From Gambelia wislizenii (lineage: Eukaryota; Chordata; Lepidosauria; Squamata; Crotaphytidae), in NCBI GenBank assembly GCA_030847615.1, contig JAUMIR010000001.1:183725001-183789000 (forward strand): a stretch of 64,000 nt of DNA, in the 5' to 3' direction. This document shows, in pieces, positions 42,720-54,384 of this stretch; position 1 is the stretch's first letter; each line of letters starts with the position of its first letter. A program made the position numbers and the translations under genes. Below the pieces are notes generated by a model. That model was not told where the DNA came from. It saw nothing but the letters and a program-made list of their open reading frames with translations, and made no database searches.

Positions 42720-42950
42720 GGCCTAAATACCCTAAAGGCACCAGTTCCTGTCTGATCTTGAAAGGCAAGCAGAGTTGGCTTTGGTTAGTACTTGGATGGG
42801 AGATCACCAATGAATACCAGGTGCTGTAGGCTATATTTCAGAGGAAGGAACTGGCAAAACCATTTCTGAATATTCCTTGCCTAAGAAAACCCTATGAAAT
42901 TCATGGGGTTGCTATAAGTTGACAGGTGAATTGAAGGCACGGACACACCA
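42720..42950 (+). mobile_element. 5S-rRNA-derived SINE
   Basis: The head reads as a decayed 5S rRNA: GTCTGATCTTGAAAGGCAAG, GGTTAGTACTTGGATGGGAG (containing the 5S C-box promoter) and ATACCAGGTGCTGTAGGCT. The body continues ATTTCAGAGGAAGGAACTGG, CCTTGCCTAAGAAAACCCTA, ATGAAATTCATGGGGTTGCT and GAATTGAAGGCAC, the tail shared with the Sauria-type SINE. Pol III transcription from the internal 5S promoter is expected for the family. It is not a functional 5S gene. Confidence 0.85.
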
Positions 42951-45399
42951 TTAGGAGTCACAGAGGTTTTCCCATGTCTTGCTAGCACAGTCCTGACTGC
43001 AGTTAATAAATTGACAAGCAATTTCTTAGCCTTGTCATCAGTAACATCTGATCGATAATTCAGTAGTACTTACACTCCTGATACTTCGTAAAATTTGGGT
43101 GAGAAGCAGAGAGGCCTGAAACATAAGTGAGTGAAAATAACTTAAAGTAGAGCAGGGTTTGGAGCTCCAGGAGAACAAGCAATTCAATGCAATTAGTAAA
43201 AAGTCTTTCAAGATGGTCCAAGAAGCAGAAACACCAAAGAAGTTAGGGAGGAGCCTAGTATATCTGATTCATACAGATAGCAGCAGTTAGCTTTTGGGAG
43301 GAAGCATAACTGGATGTGGCCTGTGGACAGGGTTAGAGGGAGTATGGTAGCAGAAATTGGCTTGTATATATCTGACAACTAGAAGTATGTCATGAAGGAG
43401 TGGCTGTGGAAATGTATATTTCTTCTAATAGTAATCCAGTTGGTCAAGTTCCTATTGGTTTGGAAGCAAAACAGTATTAGCACACATATGCACATGTACA
43501 AAGATTATGGTTTCCACATATGTGGGATAAGATATGCAGAAGTACATAGACATGAACCCAACACCTGGCAAGTGTGTATAGGTTCATAGGATAGCATTTC
43601 AGACTATAATGAGGAAAGGAGGGTCTAGAACAGGGGTGTGCAGCACACGCAACTCCTATTTTTGTGGCTCCTAGACCACCATCACTCATCACAGTTACGG
43701 ATTTTTTTGTGGTTCAAAACAAAGAGAATCTTGTTCCTGGAGGCCTTCTGGAGGGGTGCTTCTCTTCTGAAACAAAGCTCACAGTTTTGGTTTAGCCAAA
43801 AAATAAAGTTGTGTGTGTGTGTTAAACCAGAAGCGAACTTCCAATCACTTCCAATTCTTCTTTTTTATGGGGAAAAATTACACAATGGGTCCAGAGTGAT
43901 GGCAGCAAAATAGACTGCCAGGCTTTTTAACCTACTTCTGTCCTCTAGAATGCCTAAATGTAGAATGGCACTGTGCTGCTAAATCCATGGCAGCAAGTCT
44001 TTTCTTAAGAGCCAGGGAAAAGGCTAAAAAGAAACCTCTGCTGCCTCATGTCACATAAGGTAATACCTCCCACCCCCCACATACACATATAACAAATTGC
44101 ATTCACCTCCCATTTGAAAGTGGAAATAAATTTTCTTTCCCCTCTTACAGGGCGCAAATGAAAAACTGAAAAGCTGGATGGAGATTTTTCAGTCTGGTCT
44201 TAAAAGAAACCAATAGCTGGACTGATGTTGAGACTGTGCTGAGACTAAGAATTAGGATGACAGTTAAAAAAAAGTAGAACAGGGTGAGGAGACTTCAGTT
44301 TAAACATAAGTATACTAGAGAGAGAAGATTAGGTTAGGAGGAGAGGTGTACGTATATGCACTTGTTCAGGGCTAATGAAGTATTTAAGGTTGCAAAATAT
44401 TTAACAATGTTACATATTGTCATTGGTGTGCCATCTGTAGTCTGCATAGGCCACAGCCATTCTTGTTTAAGTAAAGGATAATTGTCACAAATCTTACAAA
44501 AAACCCAGAATGACAACAAATCCACAGGCAAGTACTTTAATCTTCCTAGCCATTACATCAAAGTTCTCAGAGTGCTATCCTTAGACAAATAAATGCAGGT
44601 GGACAGATGGAATGTGAGTTAGAACAAAAACTGATAAGGCCTGTGTGAACCAAGGTTTCAACAGGAGTTATGGATTTCTTTCTCATTATTAAAACTGATT
44701 GAAGAAATTAAAGGTGTGTAACTTTGAAGATGAGGATCACACTGGAATGTTTTGCCCTTTTAAAAAAAAATCAGACATACTGTCCAGCTTGCTGTTTGAT
44801 CAGGTCTTTTAAGCATCTGATGCAGTGTATAGTCTATAAAAATATTTCCTCTGAAAAGTTATTTAAAAATCATATACCCTTCCACATGTATTGTATTTAA
44901 AAGACTTTCTAAAATATCAGATAATGAACAACAGAACATCATGGGGGGGGGGAAATCATAAAAAGTACAACAGTAAAATAAAAACTAAAATGGCAGCAAC
45001 AAAAAGAAAAAAAAAAGATCATATATAAGGTGCTGGTACAACCAGATTTTTCATCTTGCTTCAGCTTTCATGATAATACATGTAAGGAAAGAGACATTAG
45101 GTATAAACTAAAGAAGGTGCTTTTGCTCTTTTAAGAAACTTTTGTAGATCTTATCCATTGCTTTACTATAAAGGACCTAAAATCTCTTGGAGAGGATTAT
45201 GGTTGGAAAGCTGATTTCTTGAAACTGTTTTTATCCATAATTTGTGAATAAAATACATTGTTTAGAAAATGCTCTCTAAATGCATTATCTATCTATAGTA
45301 CAGATAGGTGGTGGTTCATACACTAAACAAATATTTTTATGTATTTTATTTTAGCATTAAGATATTTTTATATATTTTATTTTAGTATTAACACATTAA
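42951..45399. other. Unassigned DNA
   Basis: No gene was recognised. A possible hAT-type end lies near 43630 (CAGGGGTGTGCAGCA) without a partner. Confidence 0.4.
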
Positions 45400-45885
45400 C
45401 ATAGTGCCTTGCTAAAGAATTCAATCCCCTTTGACTTTTCTGCATTTTGTTGTATTACAACCTGGAATTGAAATAGAGTTAATTGGCAGTGTTGCCAATT
45501 GATCTACACAAGATATTCAACTCTGTGAAGGTGTAAAATATTTTTATTGTGAAGCAGAATCTAAGTAAATGAAAGTAAATTGGCAGTTGCATAAGTATTC
45601 ACCCCCTTGAGTCTATACTTGGTAGAAAGCACCTTTAGCAGAAATTACAGCTATGAGTCTCCTTGAGTAAATCTTCATCAGTTTTGCACATCTGGATCCT
45701 GCAATTATTGCTCATTCTTCCTAGCAATATTGTTCTGCCTCTTGATTGGTTGGTTGGTTGGTTGAGTGAAGATTGCTATCAAACATCCATGTTCAAGTCT
45801 TGCCACGTTAATGGTTACTCTGAAAGAGCTGGAGGGTTCTGCAGCTGAGATGGGAGAAACCATCCATGGGACAACTATCACCTGA

Positions 45886-46233
45886 ATGCTCTGCAAATCT
45901 GGGCTTTATGGAAGAGTAGTAAAAATGAAGTCATCACTGAAACAAGTTCATATCAAAGCCCATTTGGCATTTGCAGAAAGGCATGTGGGAGATACAGCAA
46001 CCATGTGGGAAAAGGTTCTCTGGTATGATAAGACCAAAATGGAACTTTCTGGCCTTGCCACAATATGCTATGTGTGGCACAAACCCCACAGCACTCATTG
46101 TTCTGAGAACAACATCCCCACAGTAAAGCATAATGATAGCAGCAGCATGCTGTGTGGTTGTCTTTCTTCAGCAGGAACTGAAAAACTGGTCAAGATTGAA
46201 AGCAAGATAGATGCAAACAGACACCAATTCTAG
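45886..46233 (+). pseudogene. Tc1-like transposase remnant
   Basis: 115 codons open. The sequence reads [27 protein letters not shown], then YVWHKP, a TIPTVKH motif, [20 protein letters not shown]. These are the central catalytic-domain motifs of Tc1 transposases, with the first catalytic Asp in the WYDKTK position (WSDET in active relatives). After a gap, AQPKPRFQSN*ESVARHE-like text at 47020-47070 corresponds to the SPDLNPIENLW region that carries the last catalytic residue; it is degraded. The enzyme in the family cuts and pastes at TA sites. This copy is inactive. Confidence 0.7.
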
Positions 46234-46378
46234 ATTTGGGGTATAAATAACTAAAAAATAAATAAATAGATTAAAACCTGTTTCAGGACTGGGGTGTAGG
46301 TCCACCTTATAGGACAATAACAGTAAACACACAGCCAAAATAACACTGGAGAGGTTTTAAAACAAGAACCTAAATGCC

Positions 46379-46533
46379 ATAGAATCATAGAATCAGAGTT
46401 GGAAGAGACCACAAGGGCCATCTAGTCCAACCACCTGCCATGCAGGAATACCCAGTCAAAGCATTCCCAACATATGGCCATCCAGCCTCTATTTAAAACC
46501 TTCCAAAGAAGGAGACTCCACCATACTCTGAAG
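46379..46533 (-). mobile_element. CR1 3' end inside the Tc1-like element
   Basis: A short CR1 end: ATAGAATCATAGAATCAGAG, TTGGAAGAGACCACAAGGGC, then CCAACCACCTGCCATGCAGG and CCATCCAGCCTCTATTTAAA. It is the same text as at 28460-28620. It interrupts the Tc1 transposase frame, so it is younger than the Tc1. Confidence 0.8.
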
Positions 46534-47095
46534 CATTAGAGAAGCATTAGGACAACTGTCTAGCATGAAGGAACTGCAAGCAAAAATACAAAGATAACCA
46601 ACTATGTTTAGCGTGCTAATGACATTACAACTGACATGATATTAATTATTTTAAGAGTAGGAAAACATGATGTAAGAAGGAAATTTACATATATATATTT
46701 TTGAAGGAGCAACAAGAGACTTAGTACCTGCCAGCACAATGAACGTTTTGCACAGTACTCCTCTTCCACACATGTAAATGCCACATTGGTACTTACCGTG
46801 AAGATACATTTTGGGGTTGGTAGAGAGGAGGAATCCGAGATTCAACGTCAAAAACCATTATCTCGAGGAATGGGGAAAAGATCAGGCTATCCTTTCCTAA
46901 GAATGTATTTCTTTAATAAATACTCCTCTAGTTAAGGATTCTAAACTTATTTTCTTCCTGTATTTTGGTTCCTTTAAATTCATGCTCCTAAGATGGGCAC
47001 TTCCACTATTGCATAGAACAGCCCAGCCAAAGCCTAGATTTCAGTCCAATTGAGAATCTGTGGCAAGACATGAAAGGGCATATCATAACATGGTC

Positions 47096-47340
47096 GTGCC
47101 AGTTGTGTATGTTATGAAGAGATAGTACGTATAAAGGCCACCACCATAACAGAGTCTGCTAATGCTTTTCCTGCCTTTTCTTTTGTGATGCTTTTGTCTT
47201 CAAAAATAGACATTTTTAGTTGTTTGCAGTTTGTTGCAGTCAGAAGGAAGTTGTTGCAGGTAAGACATCACGATAGCAGTCATGTTATCTAATTGAAACA
47301 AGCATGGTCTCCACCCGTATCTCTTAGACCAAGGAATTAA
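47096..47340. other. Unassigned DNA
   Basis: No feature was recognised. Confidence 0.4.
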
Positions 47341-47771
47341 GGAGCCTTGCCACTTGTCAGCTAATTCTTGGTCCTGTCTGAGGAATCGCGGGAGGTGGCT
47401 GAGCCTCTCCCCAGCCAGGCAGCCATCACCCAAGATTCCCCAACTCCCCAGGAGGCTGGCCAGCCTCCTCATGGGTTGGGGAATTGCGGGAGGTGGCTGA
47501 GCCTCTTCCCAGCCATGCTGCCATCCCCCGCGATTCCTCAGCCAGCTTCGGGAAGGCTTCAGGAAGGGTGGCTGGCTGGAGGGGGGGAAGCTGTCCAGCC
47601 ACCACCCGCCCTCCCCAAAACCACGAAGGGGAGCCCGATCGCGGCTTTGGGGAGGGCAGGTGATGGCGGGTCGTCTTATATGGCGTGTATACCTTAAAGT
47701 TTATATTTTGACTTAAAAATTGGGGGGTTGTCTTATATACCCAGTCGCCTTATACTCCAGAATATATGGTA
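47341..47771 (-). mobile_element. GC-rich TIR element related to 60765-61457
   Basis: The right end, read backwards, is TACCATATATTCTGGAGTAT, AAGGCGACTGGG and AAGACAACCCCCCAATTTTT, close to the left end of the 60765 element. The GC-rich interior has a 98-bp direct repeat (GGAATCGCGGGAGG at 47382 and GGAATTGCGGGAGG at 47480), and a piece of it also occurs inverted (CCGCGATTCCTCAG near 47528). The left terminus is missing. Confidence 0.5.
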
Positions 47772-49555
47772 ACTTGAAGGGTGACTGACCTGAGGTCATT
47801 CTTTGCAGTTTTTGTTTACATTCTTTAAATAAAGATCTGGCATTCTTCTCAGCCTTAAATCTAAATAAGCATTTCCCTTCATTTATTACAAGACAGAAAA
47901 TGGGCAGACACTGTCGTGAATTTTAGGCTCTATATTCTACCATCAGAATATACCATAACGTTTTACCAGGTTATATGTTCTTATTTGCAGATATATAAAT
48001 ATTTTAATGGTATATGCACAGACTGAGGAGTTGCCAAATAAAAGCTGCCTGGCCTTTAACATACCACTCAAATGGATGTGCTTTTCAATGTGTGGCATTC
48101 TCATGATCAAGAGCAAATAAGGAATGAGTGATATATAGGAATGTATGAATCACTTCAGAATGTGTAGTACTTTCCAGTGACAGGTACATTCATAAAAGCT
48201 TACGTTGTTTTTTTAACCACACTTGGCATTTCTGTTACTTTTCATGATTTAAGAAATCTGCCCAGTTCTGCCCTCTTCTCTCCTTCATAGAAGAACAGGG
48301 AAATGCAAAATACATTTTAGAATATTATCCAAGAAATCATATATGGATGAAAGAACTAGTTGCCTGCCCCCCCCTTGGCAAAATCAAGGTTTGGTTTTTG
48401 GATTTTTAAGGAATAGTAGTAACTGGAATAAACAGGAGTATTGGGAAGGCCACAATAAGTTTAACTGTACAATAAATCTAAAGGTTTTTTCAGAACAGGG
48501 TGAACAACACTTGGCCCTATAGCCACCCATAGCCCCTCTGGCCTATTGACCCTCCCCCTGGATTACCTTTATCACAAAAATCCCAATAATTTTGCTGAGG
48601 AACATCATTTATGCTGCTCACACATACTCTTTCCCATTAAAATCATTGGTTCTATGGCAGAAGCAGACTTTGACAGCAGAATGGTGTCCCCACCTCCATG
48701 AGTTCCTAGGAGGATGAATGTGGCCACTCAACTCTCAGACGTTGCCCACTTCCACTCAAGGAGAAGATTCATTGACAGTTTTGCTTGGTCTAGCTTTACT
48801 AAAGCAGTAGATATTTTTAAAACACAGCACTAGAAATCTTGCAGCAAAAAGTGTTCATCTCTCTGTGTGTACGTATGTACATGTGTATTGGATCCAACAA
48901 GTAGTGTCCTAATAGCAGTGGTGTAGTGGGATCAGTGCTCACATAGTCAAAGCCCCAGGATTTTTTGACTAGCCAGGGCTATGATATCAGCCACCCCCAC
49001 GTGGACTCCCCCTGTTATTGCTAGTTTTAGCTGCCCACAGTAATTGAAGGGGAAATTGATTTTTCTCAGTACAGATGTGATATTGTGAGTGATCCCTGCT
49101 GTAACTAGAAGTATTTAGGGTCTTGTTCCCGGTAGAGATGAAAACGGCTGGAAATGGTTTTAGATGAGCACAGTTACCCAACCTTTTAGACACTCTGTGG
49201 GGATTGTCACTATAGAGACTGTCCTGCTGAGAGCCTACACTTCAAATTTCACCAGCACAGCATTGCATAACTGTGCTTCCTTCATTGCTGCCCCACCCTA
49301 ATATTCACTTAAGCTTTTCACTCCAGTTTCCTTAGATCCATGCAAGATGTCTGATAGTGGTGGTGGCTTGAAGTTTAAGTCTAACTACCTAGTGTGCATG
49401 CTGCTGCTGCTGTAAGCAACATGTTTTCTGTGTGACTTTCACCTCTAAATTCTTTTAATTCTCTCTTTCCTCTCCCTGCCCTTCTCTGATTTCCCACTCA
49501 TCCAGAAACCTTTCCCCCCCTCTATTCTGCCTCATGTTCTCTTTATCCCCTGTAG
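47772..49555. other. Unassigned DNA
   Basis: No gene was recognised upstream of exon candidate C. Confidence 0.4.
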
Positions 49556-49656
49556 ATTTGCAGCAGGCTTCCTGTTGTCATAGTGACAGCAGGCCACTTG
49601 AGGGAAATGAAACAAGTCCGAGGCATTGCAGCCAGTACCTGGCTGACTCTCCACAG
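49556..49656 (+). CDS. Candidate exon of an unidentified gene (exon C)
   Basis: A strong acceptor (a pyrimidine-rich run ending CTTTATCCCCTGTAG at 49555) opens a stretch readable in phase 1: after a split codon it gives LQQASCCHSDSRPLEGNETS and then PRHCSQYLADSPQ. A possible donor CCACAG|GTGCCT is at 49656/49657, giving 101 nt; alternatively the frame runs on to a stop at 49771-49773 as a last exon. The start phase matches the end of exon B, and the Ser- and Cys-rich sequence has no known domain. Membership in the same gene is only an inference from phase and strand. Confidence 0.35.
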
Positions 49657-50154
49657 GTGCCTACAAAAAGCCACAAAGATGACTGTATCCCTGCGTGCAT
49701 GTCTTGCAGGGATTCTTCATACTGTTTGGATGCTTTAATGTTTTCTTCAGAGGCGTTTATCTCCACCAGTTAAATAAGCTAGGGACAAGTCTTCTTGGAA
49801 GGGAGTCAGCTGACAGAAGCGTTGTTTCTTTCCTAGTTCCATTCCATGTCTTCTCTCCAGTGAGCTATAAGTACTATACATGACTCTTTGCCCCACTTTA
49901 TTTTCATGACACCATTGTGAGGTAGTGTCTGAGAGAGAGAGAGAGAAATGGGGTTGTCTAAACGGTCAAAATAATTCTCACGGAAATTGCAGGGAATACG
50001 ACCTGTCTAAATGGGATCCTATGACATGTCAACGTATTGTGAAGGAGGGGGCAAAAAAGGCAAAAAACCTCAGGAGAAAAGCCGGTGTGGCTTTTCCCGA
50101 CTTAAAAAAAAACAGTGAGGGAGGTGCGCTTTCCTCCTTGTTAGGACAGTGATT

Positions 50155-50240
50155 CATAGGAAGCATGACTCGGATTGGCTGGACAAGTGTGGAGGCGGGG
50201 CCTGCTGACAGGGCAAGTGCCTGCGGCCGCCATCTCTCCC
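50155..50240. promoter_or_regulatory. GC-rich promoter-like cluster
   Basis: Within 65 bp lie an inverted CCAAT box (GGATTGGCTGG, about 50172), a GC box (GGAGGCGGGGCC, 50191-50202) and a YY1-like GCGGCCGCCATCT (about 50223-50235). Such clusters mark many housekeeping promoters. No coding first exon was identified on either side, so this may be the end of a GC-rich repeat. Confidence 0.25.
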
Positions 50241-50479
50241 CCCCCCAAGCGGGGATGTGAGAAGGGGAGTTGAGCTCTCTCCTCCTCTTCTTCCATCCCC
50301 GTTTACCACCCCACCAGCTGTCATCTAGCATGCAAAGCTTATGAGGGCTGCTGGGGACAAAAAGACCATTAAGACAATTTGCAACTGCTGCAACTTGCTT
50401 TTTAAAAAAAATATATTTATTTAATTAGAATACAACATAAAAATATTAAGTATCATAGTAGTTTCTCTCTCTCTGGCTT
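50241..50479. other. Unassigned DNA
   Basis: No feature was recognised. Confidence 0.4.
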
Positions 50480-51103
50480 TTCTTCGCAAACCAAGATTCA
50501 GGAAGGACTCATCCTGTGCTTTCTGCAAGTGCACTGATGACTAAAAAGGCCAATCTGAGATAAACAAGTCCCGTTGCAGAAAGCACAGCAGAAGGTCACC
50601 TTGGGTGATGATTCCGGGTTGTGATTCTTTCTGCACTGTCATTTCTCTTCAAGACTTGTTCGGCATGAGTTCTCAAATAAGGCTGCAGCATTGTGGATAG
50701 TGCGTCTCCATGCCTCCCAATGTGAGGCCAGGGCGGACCATTGTTGGTGATCAATTTGACCAAGCCTGAGATGTTGCTTCAGGGAGTCCTTGTATCGCTT
50801 TTTTGGAGCGCCCCTCTTAGGCTGACCCGTGGCGAGTTCACCGTAGAGTACTATTTTTGGGAGGCAATGGTCCTCCATCCTAGAAACGTGCCCTGCCCAG
50901 CACAGCTGTGTTCTCAATATCATGGCCTCAATGCTGGTGATCCCTGCTTGCTCAAGGAGAGCAACATTCGTCACATAGTCAGTCCAGTGTATATTTAGGA
51001 TTGTGCGTATACAGCGCTGATGAAAGTGTTTGAGGAGTCGTAAGTGGTGGCAATAGGTGACCCATGTTTCAGACCCGTAGTTTACAACATAAATAAAATA
51101 CAA
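50480..51103 (-). pseudogene. Non-LTR retrotransposon C-terminal fragment with zinc-finger-like end
   Basis: 154 open codons, from YGSETWVTYCHHLRLLKHFH through RCIRTILNIHW, EAMILRTQLCWAGHVSRMED and PKRGAPKKRYKDSLKQHL. This is the C-terminal region found after the RT in several non-LTR clades. After the stop, the minus strand shows FCCAFCNGTCLSQIGLFSHQ-like text at about 50525-50600, a C..C..H pattern often at the very end of such proteins. The clade is not resolved. The RT part is missing: the fragment ends where L1 3' sequence begins. Confidence 0.65.
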
Positions 51104-51559
51104 ATTGCTTCTATTATCCTTGACTTCCTCAGATATTATTTGCCCAAATTGGTTTTTATAACCTATAAACTACGTACTAAATATCTTTCTCCTATATCTG
51201 TAAATTAACCATGAAGCGATCACTTCCTTTAATTTCCCATCAAAAAAATTACATTTTCACTATGTTTTTCTTTTTTAAACAAGTCACATAAATCATATAA
51301 ACAAAGTCATGTAAATCATCTAAACAATAGCATATTTTGCCAGTTTCACCTTTTTACCTTCCTTAAAGATTGTCTTAAAGGATCCTGAAGCCTCCACTTA
51401 ACCTGTAAATTTATACTTTCTTCCTATGAATATTCCATCGCTCACATACATATTCTTCTATTGGTTTCCAATCCAAATTGATTTTTTTCTATTTTAGCCT
51501 TATTAGCTATCCGAGTCAATTTGTCATTATTTTTCATCTCTATCAGCTTATACAACCAT

Positions 51560-52545
51560 TCTTCCATATCTGGAGCTTCCTTATGTTTCCATTTTGCTGC
51601 TATCATTAGTCTCGCAGCTGTGATACAATATCAGTACCCCCCAATGAATTCTTTCATCTTGTCTTTCTAGCACAGATGTTATATTCAAAAGGTATAACTT
51701 AGGGTCTAAAGGAATTAATATATTGAACATCCTCTGGATTGTTTTGTGTATTTTCCCCCAAAATTTCATTATAACCCTACATCCCCACCACATATGAAAC
51801 AATGACCCGAGTTCTTTGTCACACCTCCAACATTTTTTGTTTTCTAATTTATAGATCTTACTTATTTTCACTGGTGTTAAATACCACCTGTTGGAGATTT
51901 TTAAATAATTTTCTTTCAAATCCTGACTAGCTGTGAAGGTACTTGTTTAACTCCATGCACTCTCCCATTGGTCTATAGTTATAGAGTCCTCTATATCTTT
52001 TGCCCATCTTAACATGGGTTCTTTAAGCAATTCTGCTTCTAAATCTTTGTCCAGGAAAGTCTATAAATTTTAGCTATTTTTCCCCCTATATGTTCCCCAA
52101 ATAATTTTGTCTAGTTCATTTTGTTCTTTACCGAATCTATACTCGAGAATGTCCTCTTTGAATCTAGTACTTAACTAGTGGTATGTAAACCAATGTACGT
52201 CATGCCCTTGTTCCTTCAGTTCTTCTGTTGTTTTTATACAGGTGGCCAATCAGCCCTGCCAATTTATCAATTCTCTATCATTTATCCATACATCTTGATT
52301 AATCCATTTTCATTGAAATGCTTCAAGTGGTGATAACCACCATGGGATGTTCCTATAGAATTTCTGTTTTACGAATGTCCAAATTATCCATAAAGCCTTC
52401 CTAATAGTATGGTTCTCAAATTCTCTATTAATATTTAGTTTCCCATACCAAAGGTATGCATGTAAACCAAATCTTAAATCATCGCTTTCTATGTTTGTAA
52501 GTCTGCAGTTCTGCAGTTTGAACCATTCCTGTAACCCCACATGCC
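51560..52545 (-). pseudogene. L1 ORF2 C-terminal remnant
   Basis: Two open pieces: 52310-52540 (EWFKLQNCRLTN, then HAYLWYGKLNINREFENHTI and WIIWTFVKQKF) and 51581-51919 (NRWYLTPVKISKIYKLENKK, CWRCDKELGSLFHMWWGC). The C..C..H..C arrangement in CWRCDKELGSLFHMWWGC is the conserved zinc-knuckle-like end of L1 ORF2. The text between the pieces is shifted and carries stops. Confidence 0.7.
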
Positions 52546-53220
52546 ATATATGTATTTTATCTATGTACTTAAGTTTTTTCCTACCCAGAACATGTCAGTT
52601 CTTGACCATGTTTCGTGTACTTCGGGAAAAAAGTGTATCCTTTTTCATTGCCCTTTTTAAGCACCCATGCATCTATCAGACTATGCTCCTCTAAAATATC
52701 ATAGCCACTCATTGGTAAGTTACCTTGCTTTTTGTTACAAGTTTTTAAAGATTATCTATCTCTTGTACTATCTAGGACTCCATTAAAATCACCTATAATA
52801 ATGAGAGTTTCCCCTTCTAGTTTAGCCAGCTCTATATTGAATTTTCATAGAATTTATACTTCTTGACCAACGGGGCATATAACGCAATCAGAGTTATTTT
52901 CTGATTTAACATTGTTATTTCTACTCCAATATGTTGCCCATCATTATCTCTCAAAACCTCTCTGGCATTATACTTGCTATTTACATAAATTGCGACCCCT
53001 CTTTTCCTCTTAGTAGCCGATGATAGAATAACTGACCTAGCTTTTTATTAATTAGGTATTTATTATCCTTTTCTCTAATTCTCATTTCCTGTATGGTTAT
53101 AATGTCGGCTTTTAATTTTTCTAAATAATGAAATACCTTTTCCTTTTTTCCAGTGTGTTCAACCCTTTCACATTCCATGTACTTATAACTATTGCCATCT
53201 TGAAGCAGTTATTTTGTAGA
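52546..53220 (-). pseudogene. L1 ORF2 endonuclease remnant
   Basis: Begins near 53200 and has KEKVFHYLEKLKADIITIQE, then KDNKYLINKKLG, the N-terminal strand and Glu-bearing segment of the APE-like nuclease (IQE is the catalytic Glu context). GDFNGV-like text appears near 52745-52790 with a stop, and YTFFSEVHETWSRTDMF-like remains near 52590-52640. It ends abruptly at about 52546 where ORF2 C-terminal sequence starts. In the family it nicks target DNA. Confidence 0.65.
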
Positions 53221-53439
53221 TTTTTCCTTATTAGTTAAGTCCTTATCTTCCCCAGTATCCTGTTCATTCGAAATTTCTTGACTGCGTTAATCTGATTCAT
53301 AATCCTCTTCATCCTCTCTCTCCTGTGCTTGTTCTTCCTCCTCCTTCGAGTCTACATCTTTGTTTAACTTTCTTCTTCCGTATCCTTGTTTGCATCTTTT
53401 TTCCTGTGCCTTTTCAAATCATATTTCCTCTCATTTCAC

Positions 53440-54260
53440 ATTAGTTTTTCTAAGAACTCCTTCGCTTTATCTATAGTATTCATTCTGTATCTTTTTTGAC
53501 AATAATTAAAGGATACCCCTTCAATACACTCCCATCTGCAATTGATGCCACTTTTCATAAGCTTTTGGGTTAGGAATTTATATTCATTTCTCCTTCTGAG
53601 TATCTCCAGGGGAGTATCTTTGAATATCTGAATGTCGCAGCCCTCTAACTCTAATTTCTCTTCAAAGCTTCTTCGAATTATCTCTAGCTGTTGCTTTAGT
53701 ACATGTAACTACAACTACAACAACTACAACACTGTAATTTCTTCTCTCTAGCTATAGCAGAGCTTATTGTAAAATTTTTATCTGTTTGAGAAAGTAAAGC
53801 TTCTTCTGACATTTCCATAAAAGATGCTAATGGTGGAATTAGTTTATCATATAGATTTTCATTTGTTCTCTCAGGAATAGCTCTGTTTGATACATTTCTC
53901 CCTATAGCATATTTCTTGTATTAAATTAAGGTTTACTCTTTCTCTTGCTCTACCGTTAACATATCAACCTTTTTTCCCACAGTTTGTGTTCTATTTTTAA
54001 CCTCATCGAGATCCTTTTTCAAGACATTCATCTCCATGGCTAATTTGTCCACCCTTTTCCCAATTTTCTCAATGTCAGCTTTTAATTCCTTCTTCAAATT
54101 TTGAAAATCCTGTTTCACTTCATGCTTAAATTCTTATAATTCCTGTAATATTTGAATATTTATATCTTTTTGTTTTGCTGGCATTTCTATAGATCCTCTT
54201 CGGGATATAGTGGTTTGTGTAGCTGTACTGTATAAGTCCTGGATCTAACTCCGGATGCCA
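53440..54260 (-). pseudogene. L1 ORF1 (RNA-binding coiled-coil protein) remnant
   Basis: Starts at an ATG near 54260, then MPAKQKD-like text. An open piece at 53933-54118 gives a heptad-rich coiled coil (KQDFQNLKKELKADIEKIGK, VDKLAMEMNVLKKDLDEVKN). The downstream piece near 53460-53640 reads CDIQIFKDTPLEILRRRNE and ends GVSFNYCQ..AKEFLEKLM, the C-terminal domain of L1 ORF1p. In the family it trimerises and coats L1 RNA. Stops and frameshifts interrupt it. Confidence 0.65.
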
Positions 54261-54351
54261 TTCTCCAACCTCATATCTCAGATATTTCAAGTATTTCCTT
54301 ATACAGATGTTTTGTATTGTTTCTAATTGTTATCTATTATATAATTCTGTA

Positions 54352-54384
<33 letters not shown>

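Larger units (their letters stand above)
45400..47095 (+). mobile_element. Tc1-like DNA transposon, decayed and interrupted
   Basis: The left part has the TIR-proximal AGTGCCTTGCTAAAGAATTC, then CCTTTGACTTTTCTGCATTT, as in vertebrate Tc1-like elements. Transposase remnants follow at 45886-46233 and 47014-47070. The middle is displaced by a CR1 fragment and unassigned DNA (46379 to about 47013). The right TIR was not found, so the 3' part is lost or too decayed to see. Confidence 0.7.

Noticed and set aside
42720..42838. 5S rRNA gene
   Set aside because: Decayed, missing part of the 5S head, and joined to a SINE body and tail.
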